Below are positions 1 to 10,733 of a stretch of 35,881 nucleotides of DNA, piece by piece (position 1 is the first letter of the stretch; every line of letters starts with the position of its first letter). A program made the position numbers and the translations under genes. The notes beneath the pieces were generated by a model. That model was not told the origin of the DNA, ran no database searches, and was given only the letters and a program-made list of their open reading frames with translations. Source of the DNA: an uncultured Prevotellaceae bacterium (lineage in GTDB: Bacteria; Bacteroidota; Bacteroidia; Bacteroidales; Bacteroidaceae); contig CACYNE010000036.1 of assembly GCA_902775605.1 (NCBI GenBank), positions 32,451 through 68,331 on the forward strand, read 5' to 3'.

Positions 1-837
1 TTCCATATCCTACACTATCGACGTCGCACTGTATGGGTTAATCTGGTAACATCTTTTCCAGAACGTGAACCTGAAGAGCATAAGGCTATTGAACGGAAAT
101 TCTATCGTTGGTTCTGTGACTATCTGGTAGAAAGCGTCAAGCTAATGACGATGAGTCCCGATGAGATCAAGAGACGTCTCGTATTCAAGAACACAGAAGC
201 CATAGACCAGTGTGTCAAAGACGGACAGTCGTGTGCTGTCTATTTGGGGCACTACTGCAATTGGGAATGGATTACATCACTCCCATTCTGGGTAAGTCCA
301 GAAGCACAATGCGGACAACTCTATCACCCTCTTGAGAATAAGGACTTTGACCAGTTATTCCTTCACGTAAGACAGCGCTTTGGAGCCGTATGTATCTCTA
401 TGAACGAGTCGCTGAGGAAAATCCTGGAATACAAGAAACAGGGAAAGCCCGTTGTCATCGGCTATATCGCCGACCAGGCTCCATTTTGGTGGAATATCCA
501 TCACTGGACGCAGTTCCTCTGTCACGACACTGCCGTTCTCTCAGGAACAGAACGCATTGCATCAAGACTGAATCATGCGGTATACTATCTGGATGTTAGA
601 TGCGTCAAGCGCGGGTATTACGAGGCAGAATTCAAGCTCATTACTCGCGAGCCTCAAAAGATGGAAGAGTTCCAACTGACAGACATCTACTTCAAGGAAC
701 TGGAAGCCAGCATTCGCCGACAGCCCGAGTGCTACTTATGGACACACGATCGCTGGAAGCGTACCCGTGAGCGTTTCAATCGACGTTTTGAAGTCATCGA
801 TGGAAAAGTGTATGAAAAAGGTAAGATGCTCAAATGA
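1..837 (+). CDS. LpxL/HtrB-type lysophospholipid acyltransferase (5' truncated by window)
   Basis: The reading frame is open from base 1, so the gene begins before the window; the first internal Met at 145 is not the true start. About 278 residues are visible. The motif GHYCNWEW gives the H-x4-E catalytic signature of the LpxL/HtrB family, which moves an acyl chain from acyl-ACP to a lipid A precursor at the inner membrane. The upstream segment YRRRTVWVNLVTSFPERE is the usual early conserved block of this family, and the C-terminal WTHDRWKR matches its usual ending. Members are about 300 residues, so little is missing. The next gene converges on it across 142 bp holding a hairpin. Family assignment is confident; the exact acyl position and chain are not deducible. 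Confidence 0.9.
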   Translation, partial: FHILHYRRRTVWVNLVTSFPEREPEEHKAIERKFYRWFCDYLVESVKLMTMSPDEIKRRLVFKNTEAIDQCVKDGQSCAVYLGHYCNWEWITSLPFWVSPEAQCGQLYHPLENKDFDQLFLHVRQRFGAVCISMNESLRKILEYKKQGKPVVIGYIADQAPFWWNIHHWTQFLCHDTAVLSGTERIASRLNHAVYYLDVRCVKRGYYEAEFKLITREPQKMEEFQLTDIYFKELEASIRRQPECYLWTHDRWKRTRERFNRRFEVIDGKVYEKGKMLK

Positions 838-857
838 GAACAACTCTCCTTGAATCC

Positions 858-877
858 GGTGATGCATCTGCATCACC
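858..877. terminator. Perfect 9-bp hairpin between convergent genes
   Basis: GGTGATGCA, a two-base loop, then TGCATCACC. It lies 20 bases after the acyltransferase stop and before the end of the convergent glycosyltransferase. A loose T-rich run (TTCATTTTTC) follows about 13 bases later, so it may stop transcription, although the T-tract is not adjacent. Confidence 0.5.
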
Positions 878-979
878 ATAGACTATCCTTCATTTTTCTG
901 CAAAAATAGGATTGAAGTAACTACTATTACCACAAATAATCTGATAAGTAATTACCAATTAAGAGCCAAGAATCCATCA

Positions 980-1921
980 CTAGAGGCGTTTCCACCACCT
1001 GATAATTTTCCTTCTGAGAGATTTTGTAATAATACTAATCCTCCGCCTTATCGCAAAACAAACAATCTCCCATACAGGCATAATTTTTCTTATTTCAGAG
1101 TATATGTCTTGGTAAAAATTTTTATCCTTACAGTTTAGTACATGTGCAGCATGACGGATACGGCGATACTTATGATAGGTGTCATAACGCAGTTCCATAA
1201 GTGTTGCACGACTCAAGTAACCTTCCAACAATTTGTAGATTTTAATTGATACATACACGCTATCTGCAATTGTATTAGAAAAATGTTGAGTTGTTTCTTC
1301 TCTATTCGAGATACTCATTGGATTTAAAACATAACGATATACTGGGTAATCTGTAACGGATATCCCCCCATTACAGTATAACATGTATCCTGCGGTGAAA
1401 AGATGATCTTCACTTTTTCTTGCCTGTTCATCAAAACGTAAGTGATGCTGTTCAATAACACTTCTTCTGAACATTTTATTTACTAATGTCAATCCACCTT
1501 TGGCAAAGGTTAACCTAAGCCATTTATCCTTATTAGGGACATTTGGATAGTAGGTTGTTATACCGTCAATATTGACAAATGCGCCGACAGCAACATCAAC
1601 CCCATCTACAAAAAGATCCACAAGTTTACTGAGAGATTGGGGGAAAATGTAGTCATCACCATCTACAAAAAAAACATAGTCACCACTTGCATTATCAAGA
1701 CCGACATTTCTTGCACTCCCTGGACCTCCATTCTGTTTATCAATCCACCTAAACCTTTCGTTGTCACAGTATTTTTCCAAAACTGCGACAGTATCATCAG
1801 TCGAGCCGTCATTAACAAAGATTGCTTCAAAGTCCTGACAGTCTTGCTCTTTTAAACATTGCAGTAGGGGCTGCAATAAATTACCTACATTATAACAAGG
1901 TACTATTACTGATATTTTCAT
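980..1921 (-). CDS. GT2 family glycosyltransferase
   Basis: The 313-residue protein begins with the GT-A nucleotide-binding strand MKISVIVPCYN. NDGSTDDT follows, then GGPGSARNVGL and the metal-binding FVDGDDY (DxD-like) at about residues 85-91, all hallmarks of GT2 transferases that make surface polysaccharide or LPS. No membrane helix is evident; a basic C-terminal stretch (RRRISIITKSLRRKIIRWWKRL) could attach it to the inner membrane. It lies 97 bp downstream of the LTA-synthase-like gene on the same strand, with no clear -7 box between, so cotranscription is likely. The region is AT-richer than the genes around it, as is common for swapped surface-sugar genes. Donor and acceptor cannot be read from the sequence. 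Confidence 0.88.
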   Translation of the reverse strand: MKISVIVPCYNVGNLLQPLLQCLKEQDCQDFEAIFVNDGSTDDTVAVLEKYCDNERFRWIDKQNGGPGSARNVGLDNASGDYVFFVDGDDYIFPQSLSKLVDLFVDGVDVAVGAFVNIDGITTYYPNVPNKDKWLRLTFAKGGLTLVNKMFRRSVIEQHHLRFDEQARKSEDHLFTAGYMLYCNGGISVTDYPVYRYVLNPMSISNREETTQHFSNTIADSVYVSIKIYKLLEGYLSRATLMELRYDTYHKYRRIRHAAHVLNCKDKNFYQDIYSEIRKIMPVWEIVCFAIRRRISIITKSLRRKIIRWWKRL

Positions 1922-2018
1922 CTTTTATAACTTTTTTATTTTTACACTATCTACATCAAGAGGAACAATATTATAAAAGGTTTTATCGACTAAAGACTAA
2001 TAACAAAACCACAATCAA

Positions 2019-3992
2019 TTATTCGGATGGTAACAGCCTATTCTCCGTCATTCTCTCCATATATTGCTGGATGATGGCCTTAAGTTCGCGCTCCATCTGC
2101 TGCTGAACAGACACCTTACCAATCAGATTATTCTTCATTAGACTATCGTCAAGGGCATAGATGGCACGTGTCTCTCTTCCATCAAACTGGATGACATAGC
2201 CATATTTGACGTATTGGTAAATACCATTCAGATAGTTCACGGCCCATGTCTGATCGGCAGGTGTATGAAGTAAGTCAATACCAAACGAAAGATAAGGTTC
2301 ATCATAGCCAAGATGGTCAAGCAACGTAGGCATAATATCGGTCTGTTGAGCGATGGCATCCACCATTCCACTCCCCATCTCTCCAGAGGGATCATAGAAA
2401 ATGACGGGTGAACAGAAACCACCAAGATCAGTCTTATATTCCGGCAAACGGGTCATATTAGTATGGTCACTTGTGATGACAAAGATAGTATTTTTAAACC
2501 AAGACTGCTTGCGAGCCGAGGCAAAGAAATGCTGCAGTGCCATATCAGTATAGCGAATGACAGGATAGATAGGCATATCAGGATCCTCCTCTGGAAATTG
2601 ATCCTTATAGGCATCGGGTACACGGAAGGGATGATGACTCGAAAGGGTAAAGAGGGCAGTCATAAATGGCTCTTTCATCTCAGTCATCTTCTTACAATAG
2701 TACTGCATGAAAGGCTCGTCACTAATACCCCACCAGCCATCAAAATCAGCATCGCCTCGAGTTCTGGGATCGCTATTAAAGTCTTCACGCCCATAATAAT
2801 CCTGAAACTTAGTGGCACGAGCAAAAGCCATGAAGCCCATAGAACCTCGTTCAGCACCATGGAAGAAGGCCGTTTCATAACCCTTACGTCCCAAGCAGTC
2901 AGCCAAGCCACTGACATCATTCACCGAATAGGGCGAGAGGAAGAAGGGCTCTACAAACATCGGTATTGACGAAAGAATACTTGGCATGCCGTCAATAGAC
3001 TTTCTTCCATTGCAATAGCTATGGGTGAAGGTCAAGGCACCATTAGCCAACAAAGAATCGGTAAAGGGAGTATAGCCTTTATAACCTGGAATATGACGGT
3101 TATAGGTACCAATATACTCGCGGCCAAAGCTCTCTATAATGATTACCACAACGTTTTTCTTCTTAAACGCAGAGCCACCCTTGACGCCAGCATGGATAGG
3201 CGAATAGATGGATTCCAGTTCAGCACGATCCTGAAAATAAGTAATAACCTCAAAGTTGTTCTTGCCAATAGTTCTAATCAAGGCAAAAGGTGTGTTCAGC
3301 ACCAATCCAACCTCCGTAGGACGATCGCAATAATTATTGGCATTCGATATCGTGATTGGACGGATATCACGTGTCCAACCTCCTCGCATACCAGCCACAC
3401 AGAAAGGCACAAAGGCCAACAGAGAGATGGTTATAATCAGATAATAAGATATTCTGCCAGGTCTCCCTTTCTTTGGACTGAGGTTGGTAACAGGCTCTGT
3501 ATATAGTTTCCATAGCCCCCAAGCCACAAGAGCTGCCAACAGAAAGAAATACCAATGATTAAGGGCTTCAGTCCAGAAGATGCCCCCAAGGTTATTCTCG
3601 TTCTCAAATTCCTGAAAGATGGTAGTAGTCGTGCGACGCATACTATATCGGAAATAGACGCTATCACCCAGATTCAAGGCTAAAGTAAGGATATTGACAA
3701 CCACGAATACCCAGCGGCATACACGATGGTATGTCGTCGTTTCCTTCAGATGCAAAGGGAAGAGAACCATCAACACCCAAAGGGCGTTGGTATATAGAAT
3801 GGCTGAGGTATCAAACATGAGACCACCTCGCAACAGTTCTATAAAATGACCCCACGTAAGGCTGTCAGCAAAGAGATTCCAGTTCTCAAAAAGAAAAGCC
3901 ATGCGGGCTAAGAAATAGACCACATAGGCGAGAAACAGATTACATATCACAGCACCAATCGGTCTGAACAACTTGATCTGGTTTTTCATCAT
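2019..3992 (-). CDS. LTA-synthase-type membrane sulfatase-fold phosphotransferase
   Basis: The 657 residues comprise about five N-terminal membrane helices (residues about 10-200) followed by an extracytoplasmic alkaline-phosphatase/sulfatase-fold domain (about 278-600). Active-site features: IIIESFGREYIG (metal ligand E287), NGRKSIDGMPS (S332 at the position where LtaS has its nucleophilic Thr), FHGAERGSMGF, SSHHPF and ITSDHTN. In Bacteroidetes such proteins are presumed to move phosphoglycerol or phosphoethanolamine onto envelope lipids or glycans; the substrate here is unknown. A -7 box sits at 4024-4031. The gene is divergent from the YejM-like gene at 4128 and next to lipid A and glycosyltransferase genes, which supports an envelope role. 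Confidence 0.85.
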   Translation of the reverse strand: MMKNQIKLFRPIGAVICNLFLAYVVYFLARMAFLFENWNLFADSLTWGHFIELLRGGLMFDTSAILYTNALWVLMVLFPLHLKETTTYHRVCRWVFVVVNILTLALNLGDSVYFRYSMRRTTTTIFQEFENENNLGGIFWTEALNHWYFFLLAALVAWGLWKLYTEPVTNLSPKKGRPGRISYYLIITISLLAFVPFCVAGMRGGWTRDIRPITISNANNYCDRPTEVGLVLNTPFALIRTIGKNNFEVITYFQDRAELESIYSPIHAGVKGGSAFKKKNVVVIIIESFGREYIGTYNRHIPGYKGYTPFTDSLLANGALTFTHSYCNGRKSIDGMPSILSSIPMFVEPFFLSPYSVNDVSGLADCLGRKGYETAFFHGAERGSMGFMAFARATKFQDYYGREDFNSDPRTRGDADFDGWWGISDEPFMQYYCKKMTEMKEPFMTALFTLSSHHPFRVPDAYKDQFPEEDPDMPIYPVIRYTDMALQHFFASARKQSWFKNTIFVITSDHTNMTRLPEYKTDLGGFCSPVIFYDPSGEMGSGMVDAIAQQTDIMPTLLDHLGYDEPYLSFGIDLLHTPADQTWAVNYLNGIYQYVKYGYVIQFDGRETRAIYALDDSLMKNNLIGKVSVQQQMERELKAIIQQYMERMTENRLLPSE

Positions 3993-4023
3993 GACTCGTT
4001 ACTATCATTTTCAACTTGGCGGG

Positions 4024-4031
4024 CAAAGTTA
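4024..4031 (-). promoter_or_regulatory. -7 promoter box (TAACTTTG) for the LTA-synthase-like gene
   Basis: On the minus strand TAACTTTGCCCG lies 31 bases before the ATG at 3992 and fits the Bacteroidetes TAnnTTTG consensus. Confidence 0.65.
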
Positions 4032-4114
4032 CGAAATAAATCATAAAAGGAGCCTTTTTTTCGAAAAATACTGCGTTTTTTGAAGTTTCTTTAGGCCGTT
4101 TTCTTATTTTTTTC

Positions 4115-4122
4115 TAATTTTG
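4115..4122 (+). promoter_or_regulatory. -7 promoter box (TAATTTTG) almost touching the start codon
   Basis: TAATTTTGC ends only five bases before the ATG at 4128. With normal Bacteroidetes spacing, transcription would begin at or beside the A of the ATG, implying a leaderless or nearly leaderless message. Confidence 0.55.
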
Positions 4123-4127
4123 CATGC

Positions 4128-5963
4128 ATGAACATACTCAAAAAAGGATTTACCTATTACGTTTTAGGCACTATTTTCATATCACTCATTTTGATGTTCT
4201 ACATCAAAGGTGACGTTATTATTTCCATGCTCGACTTCACCGGATGGGTGTTTTTCATTACCTCGTGTATCTCCCACTCTGCTATACTCTTGTTGGCTCT
4301 TTGGCTCATCATTTTCCTGCCATGGGCACTGCTCCGCAAGAACAAACTCGCCACAGGCCTCTTCATCAGTGCCGTTAGCATCTTAGCGATATTAGCCTTC
4401 ATCAACATGCAGGTCTATAAGATTTACCGTTTCCATATCAACGGTTTCATCATCAATATGCTCACTGGACCTAATGCTGGCGATATCTTTGACTTCTCAC
4501 CCTATCTCTATCTGACTGAAGGTATCTCATTACTATTGGTCATAGCAGCATGCATAGGGCTTTGGCCTGCCGCGACATACTTATCTTCCAGAATAAAAAA
4601 GAAAGGAATCATCGCACTAAGCACCATACTCATTGGTGTCACGCTGATTGCCAATGGTATTCATGTCTATGGTTCCTTTGTGGCCAAGCCGTCCATCCTA
4701 CAGAGTGTGCGTTTGGTTCCCTATTACTTCCCGCTATCTGCCAGTTCTCTCATGCAGAGCCTTGGCGTTAAACGCGAGGTGGTTGAAGTTTCTGGCATGA
4801 GTGGGAGTGGTGAGATGTGCTATCCACTCCATCCTCTTCAGAAAGTAGACAGCACCCAACTGCAATTGCCTAATATCGTCATCGTACTCATTGACTCATG
4901 GAGTCGACAATCACTGACACCGGAGTGTATGCCTAATATGTGGCAACTAGCTCACGAGGAACAGTGGTACAAGAATCATATCAGCTGCGGCAATGGCACA
5001 TCATTCTCTGTATTCGGCATGTTCACCGGCCTACAGCCCTACTACTGGACCTCCTACCAGTCGGCTCGACTTAGCCCGTTGCTCGTTGACCGTCTTCTGG
5101 AACTAGGCTATGACTTCCGCGTCTATCCCAGTGCAGGTTTGCAGAGTCCTCCCTTCGATCGTCTGCTGTTCCAGCATGTACCGAACTTACGACTCGACAC
5201 ACCGCTGCCAACATCATACGAACGTGACCTAAGGATTAAAGACGACTTCATCGCCGACATGCCACAACTGAAAGCACAGAAGCGTCCCTTCTTCGCCTTT
5301 ATCTTTTTCGACCTTCTTCATGCCTATAGTTTGCCGAAAGAATTGCTGAATAGATTCCAGCCATCTTGGGAATATGGTCGTTTCGATGAACTGAACAATG
5401 ACATGGACCCCACCCCGTTCTGGAACCTATACCGCAACTCGGCATACCAGACCGACAAGATGGTACACGAGGTTATAGCACAAATGAAGGAACTTGGTCT
5501 TTATGACAACTCATTACTTTTCATCACGGGAGACCACGCACAAGAGTATAATGAGAACCATAAGAATTATTGGGGGCACAACTCCAACTTCTCAAAGTAT
5601 CAGATTGGTGTGCCACTCATCGTCCATCAGCCCGACCGCGACACAACGGCCATCTACACACATCGAACCACACACTACGATTTTGTGCCGACCATTATGC
5701 ACAATTACTTAGGTATCAAGAATCCCTTGGAAGACTATACTGCCGGACGACTACTCAGCGACAAGACACCACGTCTATGGCATTTCGTAGGCAACGAACT
5801 ACGCTACGCATTCATTGTTGAGGGCGACACCATTCTCACAAAGGAAGGAGCGGGATATATTGAAGTGACCGACAGCAAGCTGAATCCCGTCGACAACTAC
5901 CGTATCAATCCCAAGGCATTTGACAAAGCCATTAAAGACCTCAACAGGTTTTTCAATCAATAA
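4128..5963 (+). CDS. YejM/PbgA-like inner-membrane sulfatase-fold protein
   Basis: The 611-residue protein has about five N-terminal helices (residues 8-185), a linker and a periplasmic sulfatase-fold domain (about 247-560). The layout resembles Enterobacterial YejM/PbgA more than Lta[15 protein letters not shown] parallels the YejM RFHLHLNPIVWQLV block, and the linker with a [13 protein letters not shown]-like segment and the [16 protein letters not shown] block match SGNTTxxGIFGLFYG. YejM controls LpxC turnover and senses LPS. Here the metal-site residues seem kept: D256 in LIDSWSR, T291, D469-H470 in ITGDHAQEY and H484. It may therefore be an active phosphotransferase rather than a sensor. 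Its 3' end overlaps the convergent DegT gene by seven bases. Confidence 0.78.
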   Translation: MNILKKGFTYYVLGTIFISLILMFYIKGDVIISMLDFTGWVFFITSCISHSAILLLALWLIIFLPWALLRKNKLATGLFISAVSILAILAFINMQVYKIYRFHINGFIINMLTGPNAGDIFDFSPYLYLTEGISLLLVIAACIGLWPAATYLSSRIKKKGIIALSTILIGVTLIANGIHVYGSFVAKPSILQSVRLVPYYFPLSASSLMQSLGVKREVVEVSGMSGSGEMCYPLHPLQKVDSTQLQLPNIVIVLIDSWSRQSLTPECMPNMWQLAHEEQWYKNHISCGNGTSFSVFGMFTGLQPYYWTSYQSARLSPLLVDRLLELGYDFRVYPSAGLQSPPFDRLLFQHVPNLRLDTPLPTSYERDLRIKDDFIADMPQLKAQKRPFFAFIFFDLLHAYSLPKELLNRFQPSWEYGRFDELNNDMDPTPFWNLYRNSAYQTDKMVHEVIAQMKELGLYDNSLLFITGDHAQEYNENHKNYWGHNSNFSKYQIGVPLIVHQPDRDTTAIYTHRTTHYDFVPTIMHNYLGIKNPLEDYTAGRLLSDKTPRLWHFVGNELRYAFIVEGDTILTKEGAGYIEVTDSKLNPVDNYRINPKAFDKAIKDLNRFFNQ

Positions 5964-7057
5964 CGATTGATAAGACTCACCACTTCTTGGGCCTCTTCAT
6001 GCGTCATTGCCGGACTCATGGGGAGGCTCAACTCTTGTTGATGAATCCGCTCTGTCACTGGCAATGAAAGACTGTTCCATTGTTTGTAGCACTCCTGTTT
6101 ATGAGGCGGAATAGGATAATGAATCACGGTCTTGACATCATGATGTGCTAAATAGGCTTGAAAATCATCTCGCTGCTCACAGAATACTGGAAAGAGATGA
6201 TACACATTCTGATCATCTGCCAAACGGACTGGTAGAGTCACCTTAGGGTTCGTGATACCCTCATAATAAATTTTAGCAATGTCACGACGCCTGTCATTAT
6301 CCGCGTCCAGATAGCGCAACTTCACATCCAGCACAGCAGCTTGAATCTCGTCCAAGCGACTATTTCTTCCCGTATATTTAAATACATACTTACGCTGACT
6401 GCCATAATTTGCCAAAGCCCGAATCGTGTCTGCCAACGCCTGATCATTGCAAGTCACTGCACCACCGTCACCCAATGCTCCCAGATTCTTGCCAGGATAA
6501 AAGCTGTGACCCGCGGCATCGCCCAACGACCCCGTCTTACGACCGTCCACATAACGACAGCCATGAGCCTGAGCATTATCCTCTACTAACTTCAAGTTGT
6601 ATTTCTGACATAGACGACCAATCGTCTCGGTATAGGCACAACGGCCATACAAATGAACCAACAAGACGGAGCGTGTTTTGGGAGTTACCAACTTTTCCAA
6701 TTGGCAATCATCTATCTCCAACGTATCATAACGTGGCTCAGCCAATACGGGAACAAGACCATTCTCCGTCAATGCAAGGATTGACGCAATATAAGTATTA
6801 GCCGGCACAATAACCTCATCCCCCGGCTGCATCACACCCAGCTCAATATAGGCACGATAAATCCATATGAGAGCATCCAGGCCGTTGGCCACACCTACGC
6901 AATGACCTGCACCGATATAGGCAGCATAATGCTTTTCAAAGCGTTCCACTTCCTGCCCTTGCAAATACCAGCCAGAGTCAACCACACGCTGCACAGCCTC
7001 CATGATTTCCGTACCATGAAGAGCAGTGACGTCTTTCAGTGATAAGAATGGTATCAT
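5957..7057 (-). CDS. DegT/DnrJ/EryC1/StrS-family PLP sugar aminotransferase
   Basis: I choose the ATG at 7057 (protein starts [10 protein letters not shown], 366 residues) because AGGA precedes it; an in-frame start at 7105 would add 16 unconserved residues and overlap the upstream gene. Family marks are [41 protein letters not shown] and [17 protein letters not shown], where the Lys in PGKN binds PLP, and [13 protein letters not shown]. The family aminates keto-sugars in nucleotide-sugar pathways for O-antigen and related glycans; the sequence looks close to the QdtB/FdtB type (dTDP-3-amino-dideoxyhexose), but that substrate is an inference. It is last in the minus-strand operon after the LTA-synthase-like gene, with a 25-bp gap. 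Confidence 0.88.
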   Translation of the reverse strand: MIPFLSLKDVTALHGTEIMEAVQRVVDSGWYLQGQEVERFEKHYAAYIGAGHCVGVANGLDALIWIYRAYIELGVMQPGDEVIVPANTYIASILALTENGLVPVLAEPRYDTLEIDDCQLEKLVTPKTRSVLLVHLYGRCAYTETIGRLCQKYNLKLVEDNAQAHGCRYVDGRKTGSLGDAAGHSFYPGKNLGALGDGGAVTCNDQALADTIRALANYGSQRKYVFKYTGRNSRLDEIQAAVLDVKLRYLDADNDRRRDIAKIYYEGITNPKVTLPVRLADDQNVYHLFPVFCEQRDDFQAYLAHHDVKTVIHYPIPPHKQECYKQWNSLSLPVTERIHQQELSLPMSPAMTHEEAQEVVSLINRY

Positions 7058-7082
7058 AATTCCTGTATCAATTTGCTTACGT

Positions 7083-8873
7083 TCATCTACGCTGCAAGTC
7101 AGCACTTGTCAACTGTATCATCGCCTTATCCAGGCGTTCTAGACGTTCGGCATCACGGCTTTCATTAATCGTGATACGTTTCAAGTCGAAATCATAGAGT
7201 ATATGCCCCGTGGAGTCACAAATCCACTGGACATTATTATAATTATGAACCACCGTGGGAGTCGTATAAGTTTCAGATAGCACATCACGACTGAACGTAA
7301 ATGCGTCGTGGTTCAGGTGAAACTGCCCCAACAGGGTGGCAGGCAAGTCACTCTGGTTGCATAATGTCTCCACCACACGAGGCTCACGCACGGCGCCACC
7401 CAGCCAAAGCATGGGAATATGGTTCATCTGCATAGGAGTCATATGATCCACCGCTCCGTTCACAATACCATGGTCGGCAACAAGGATAATCAGCAGGTTT
7501 TTCCACTGCGGTGTCTCTTTAAGCTTGCTCACAAAATCATAGAGACAGTCATCTAAGTAGCAAAAGGCATTATCCACCTCATCATCCAACTTCTTGACAG
7601 GCACATCCCAAGGCTCATGACTGGAAAGTGTACTATAACCCCACAAATGATGTGAATGGGCATCGGCCTGTGTTATCTGTTCAAAAACGGTAGCAAAGGT
7701 AATATCATCACGCACACCCCACTGGCTACTACGTTGCTCTGACAACGAATAGTCATTCATACTCGTCAGACGCTCCCAACCAGTGGAAATTAGATATGAA
7801 CGCATGTTGGTAAAGTTGATGTCGCCACCATACAGGAAACTGGTGTCATAGCCCTGCTGCTGCAAGGTTTTGGCAATACTTGGCAACGTGCTGCTCTTCT
7901 CTGGCACCTTCATCACTGAGAGGTTAGGAAACGACGGATAGCCACTCAACGCGCAGACCGTGCCACGATCAGTACGCCAAGAGTTGGCATAACACCGACT
8001 GAAATAAATGCCCTCCTTCTTCAATTCCTGAAGATGTGGCATCGCATGGACAAATTGTTCTCCAGCACTTTCTAAAAGAATCACCAAAACATTTGGACGA
8101 TCTACAGTGAGCAATGTGTCACGATGAACACTCTCTGTGGTATATACGCCACGTGTCATCTCCACACATTCATCGTCCTCATAGAACTGGTATTGAGAAA
8201 GATCTTCTATCTCATGAGACAAGGTATAGAAGAAGTTGAACAGAGGATTCACTGCCGAATGATTCAGAAACTGATTCTGCGAATAATAGACTTGACCAGT
8301 ATTGGTAGTCGACTCACCCAGTCCACCACGAATACCTATCACCATCAGTGGCATCAGGACAACGTAGAAGACAAACTCTTTCCAACCTCCACGCTTATTG
8401 GCGGGCATGCCAGCCAGTTTATCGTAAGCGAAATACAACAGGACAGAAGATATGAGGATGTACAACACACGTAACACCAGATAACCCGTCGTCACACTGG
8501 CCATTGCCTCGGTAGGCGTCTCCAGATACTGCAACCACGAGGCATCCAACTTAAAATGCCAAAACGAGTACATACTCGTATCAGTCACAAAGGCCAGGGA
8601 AAAGGCGAGAGCCACAAAGGCATAATAGGGTTTCATAAGCCAGCGGGGCATATTCACCCAAATACTTGCCATCGTTACCAAAAACGGTATGATAAAGAAA
8701 TAAAGAGCAGTAGATAAATCCAGACTCAGTCCATGCCACCATACCGACAACATATCACCAAAGGAGAATGATGCCTCAGCAAAATGGCAAAGCATGAATA
8801 TCCACTTGGCTACCAGAAACACAGCAACCGTCAGCAGATAAAACCTCACTAAATATAATACGCGTCCTTTCAC
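7083..8873 (-). CDS. LTA-synthase-type membrane sulfatase-fold phosphotransferase
   Basis: The 596-residue protein has five predicted membrane helices in residues 5-185, then a sulfatase-fold domain starting at [14 protein letters not shown] (metal ligand E268). The nucleophile is probably T301 in [10 protein letters not shown], and [23 protein letters not shown] and [11 protein letters not shown] supply the other metal and substrate motifs. This is a different subfamily from the gene at 2019-3992. It is translationally close to the ABC exporter upstream (11-bp gap) and to the DegT aminotransferase downstream, suggesting decoration of an exported lipid or glycan. The transferred group (phosphoglycerol or phosphoethanolamine) cannot be told from sequence. 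Confidence 0.86.
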   Translation of the reverse strand: MKGRVLYLVRFYLLTVAVFLVAKWIFMLCHFAEASFSFGDMLSVWWHGLSLDLSTALYFFIIPFLVTMASIWVNMPRWLMKPYYAFVALAFSLAFVTDTSMYSFWHFKLDASWLQYLETPTEAMASVTTGYLVLRVLYILISSVLLYFAYDKLAGMPANKRGGWKEFVFYVVLMPLMVIGIRGGLGESTTNTGQVYYSQNQFLNHSAVNPLFNFFYTLSHEIEDLSQYQFYEDDECVEMTRGVYTTESVHRDTLLTVDRPNVLVILLESAGEQFVHAMPHLQELKKEGIYFSRCYANSWRTDRGTVCALSGYPSFPNLSVMKVPEKSSTLPSIAKTLQQQGYDTSFLYGGDINFTNMRSYLISTGWERLTSMNDYSLSEQRSSQWGVRDDITFATVFEQITQADAHSHHLWGYSTLSSHEPWDVPVKKLDDEVDNAFCYLDDCLYDFVSKLKETPQWKNLLIILVADHGIVNGAVDHMTPMQMNHIPMLWLGGAVREPRVVETLCNQSDLPATLLGQFHLNHDAFTFSRDVLSETYTTPTVVHNYNNVQWICDSTGHILYDFDLKRITINESRDAERLERLDKAMIQLTSADLQRR

Positions 8874-8884
8874 CGTTCTATTCC

Positions 8885-10714
8885 TTACAGACTCTGCATG
8901 TCGTTCAGTTTCTTGTAATAGCCATCAATATTGAGCAACTCATCGTGCGTACCTCGCTCTACAATTTGTCCTTCATGCAGCACACAAATCTCGTCAGCAT
9001 TCTTAATGGTTGACAGACGATGAGCGATAGCCACCGTGGTACGGGTTTTCATCAGACGCTCCAAGGCATCCTGAACAAGACGTTCGCTCTCCGTATCCAG
9101 CGCTGAGGTAGCCTCATCAAGAATCAAGATTGGCGGGTTCTTCAGAATAGCACGGGCAATACTCACACGCTGACGCTGACCACCCGACAGACGACCACCA
9201 CGGTCACCGATATTCGTCTCAAACTGTTGCTCCGACTGCATAATGAAATCATAGGCATTAGCAATCTTTGCAGCCTCAGCAATCTGCTCGTCGGTGGCAT
9301 TATCCACGCCAAACGAGATATTATTGCGGAAGGTATCGTTAAACAGAATAGCCTCCTGATTCACGTTACCAATCAACTGACGCAGGTCATGGATACCCAG
9401 ATCTTTTACATTGATGCCATCAATGAGCACCTCACCCTCCTGCACATCGTAATAGCGGGGAATCAAATCTACCATCGTTGACTTTCCACTACCCGACTGA
9501 CCCACAATGGCAATGGTCTTACCCTTTGGAATCACCAGGTTGATATCCTTCAGAATCCACTGATCGCCATAGCGGAACGACACATGACGGAACTCTATCT
9601 GATGCTCAAACGATGCGATATGCTTAGGCTCTGCCACCTCCGTGATGGTATTCTCCGCCATCAGAATCTTGTCAATACGCTCCATCGAAGCTAAACCCTT
9701 CGGAATGCTATAGCTGGCCTTCGAAAACTCCTTCAGCGGGTTGATGATAGAGTAGAGAATCACCATGTAATAGATAAAGGTAGGACCCGTGATGGCTTGG
9801 TTGTTCAGCACCAGCATACCGCCAAACCACAGCACGATGACAATCATCACCGTACCCAGGAACTCACTCATCGGGTGAGCCGATGACTGACGGATATTCA
9901 CTCTCATCAGATGAGAGCGATAGGAAGAATTGGTCTGGTCAAAACGACGGTTCATCTTCTCCTCGGCACAGAACGCCTTGATGATACGCAGACCGCCCAA
10001 GGTCTCTTCCACCTGACTCATCGTGTCGCTCCACAGACTCTGAGCCTTTGCAGAGTCCTGTTTCAATTTACGACCAACCAGTCCCATGAACCAACCCATC
10101 ACAGGCACAATGACAAGTGTGAAGGTAGTCAACTGCCACGACACGAACAACATCGTAGCGAAATATGCAATGATAAGAACCGGATTCTTAAACAGCATTT
10201 CAAGAGAAGCCATGATAGAGTTCTCCACCTCCAGCACATCACCGCTCATGCGAGCAATGATGTCTCCCTTGCGTTCCTCAGAGAAGAAGCCCAAAGGCAA
10301 TGCCGTAATCTTATTATACAACTGATTACGGATATCACGCACCACACCCGTACGAATAGGAACGATACAAGCTGAGGTCAAGAAATATGCGCCAGTCTTC
10401 AACAGCGTCGTAAAGGCCAGGAATAAACCTATCAATAGCAACGTGGTGGTAGGTCCATAGTCGGCAATCAGTCCGTTGACATAATAGTTCAGGTTGTTCA
10501 TCAACACACCCTGCACGTTGCTCCAGTCCCATGCCATGACACAGGTAGCCTTTTCTGCATCACCCGTCTGAAACAGGATCTGCAGGATAGGTATCAGCGC
10601 TGCAAACGAGAAGATATTCAGCACTGCCGACAGAATATTAAAGAACACCGACAATGCCAGATATTTTTTATAGGGAGGCACGAAACGCCTCAACACGCGC
10701 AAAAATTCTCTCAT
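8885..10714 (-). CDS. MsbA-like ABC transporter, fused permease and ATPase
   Basis: The 609-residue half-transporter has an ABC type-1 exporter membrane domain with six helices (about residues 15-335) and a C-terminal nucleotide-binding domain. Motifs: Walker A GQSGSGKST, Q-loop GNVNQEAILFND, signature LSGGQRQR, Walker B ILILDEATSALD and the switch His in AIAHRLSTI. The family exports lipids, LPS core-lipid A or drugs across the inner membrane. The operon position, 19 bp after miaB and 11 bp before an LTA-synthase-like gene, favours lipid flipping over drug export. There is no promoter box in the gap after miaB, so transcription probably starts before miaB. Confidence 0.9.
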   Translation of the reverse strand: MREFLRVLRRFVPPYKKYLALSVFFNILSAVLNIFSFAALIPILQILFQTGDAEKATCVMAWDWSNVQGVLMNNLNYYVNGLIADYGPTTTLLLIGLFLAFTTLLKTGAYFLTSACIVPIRTGVVRDIRNQLYNKITALPLGFFSEERKGDIIARMSGDVLEVENSIMASLEMLFKNPVLIIAYFATMLFVSWQLTTFTLVIVPVMGWFMGLVGRKLKQDSAKAQSLWSDTMSQVEETLGGLRIIKAFCAEEKMNRRFDQTNSSYRSHLMRVNIRQSSAHPMSEFLGTVMIVIVLWFGGMLVLNNQAITGPTFIYYMVILYSIINPLKEFSKASYSIPKGLASMERIDKILMAENTITEVAEPKHIASFEHQIEFRHVSFRYGDQWILKDINLVIPKGKTIAIVGQSGSGKSTMVDLIPRYYDVQEGEVLIDGINVKDLGIHDLRQLIGNVNQEAILFNDTFRNNISFGVDNATDEQIAEAAKIANAYDFIMQSEQQFETNIGDRGGRLSGGQRQRVSIARAILKNPPILILDEATSALDTESERLVQDALERLMKTRTTVAIAHRLSTIKNADEICVLHEGQIVERGTHDELLNIDGYYKKLNDMQSL

Positions 10715-10733
10715 GCTTTTCTCTTTTTCCTTA

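Noticed and set aside
5955-5972. TCAATC-AATAAC-GATTGA as a terminator between convergent genes
   Set aside because: The six-base stem is short, AT-rich and without a T-run; it mostly consists of the two overlapping gene ends.
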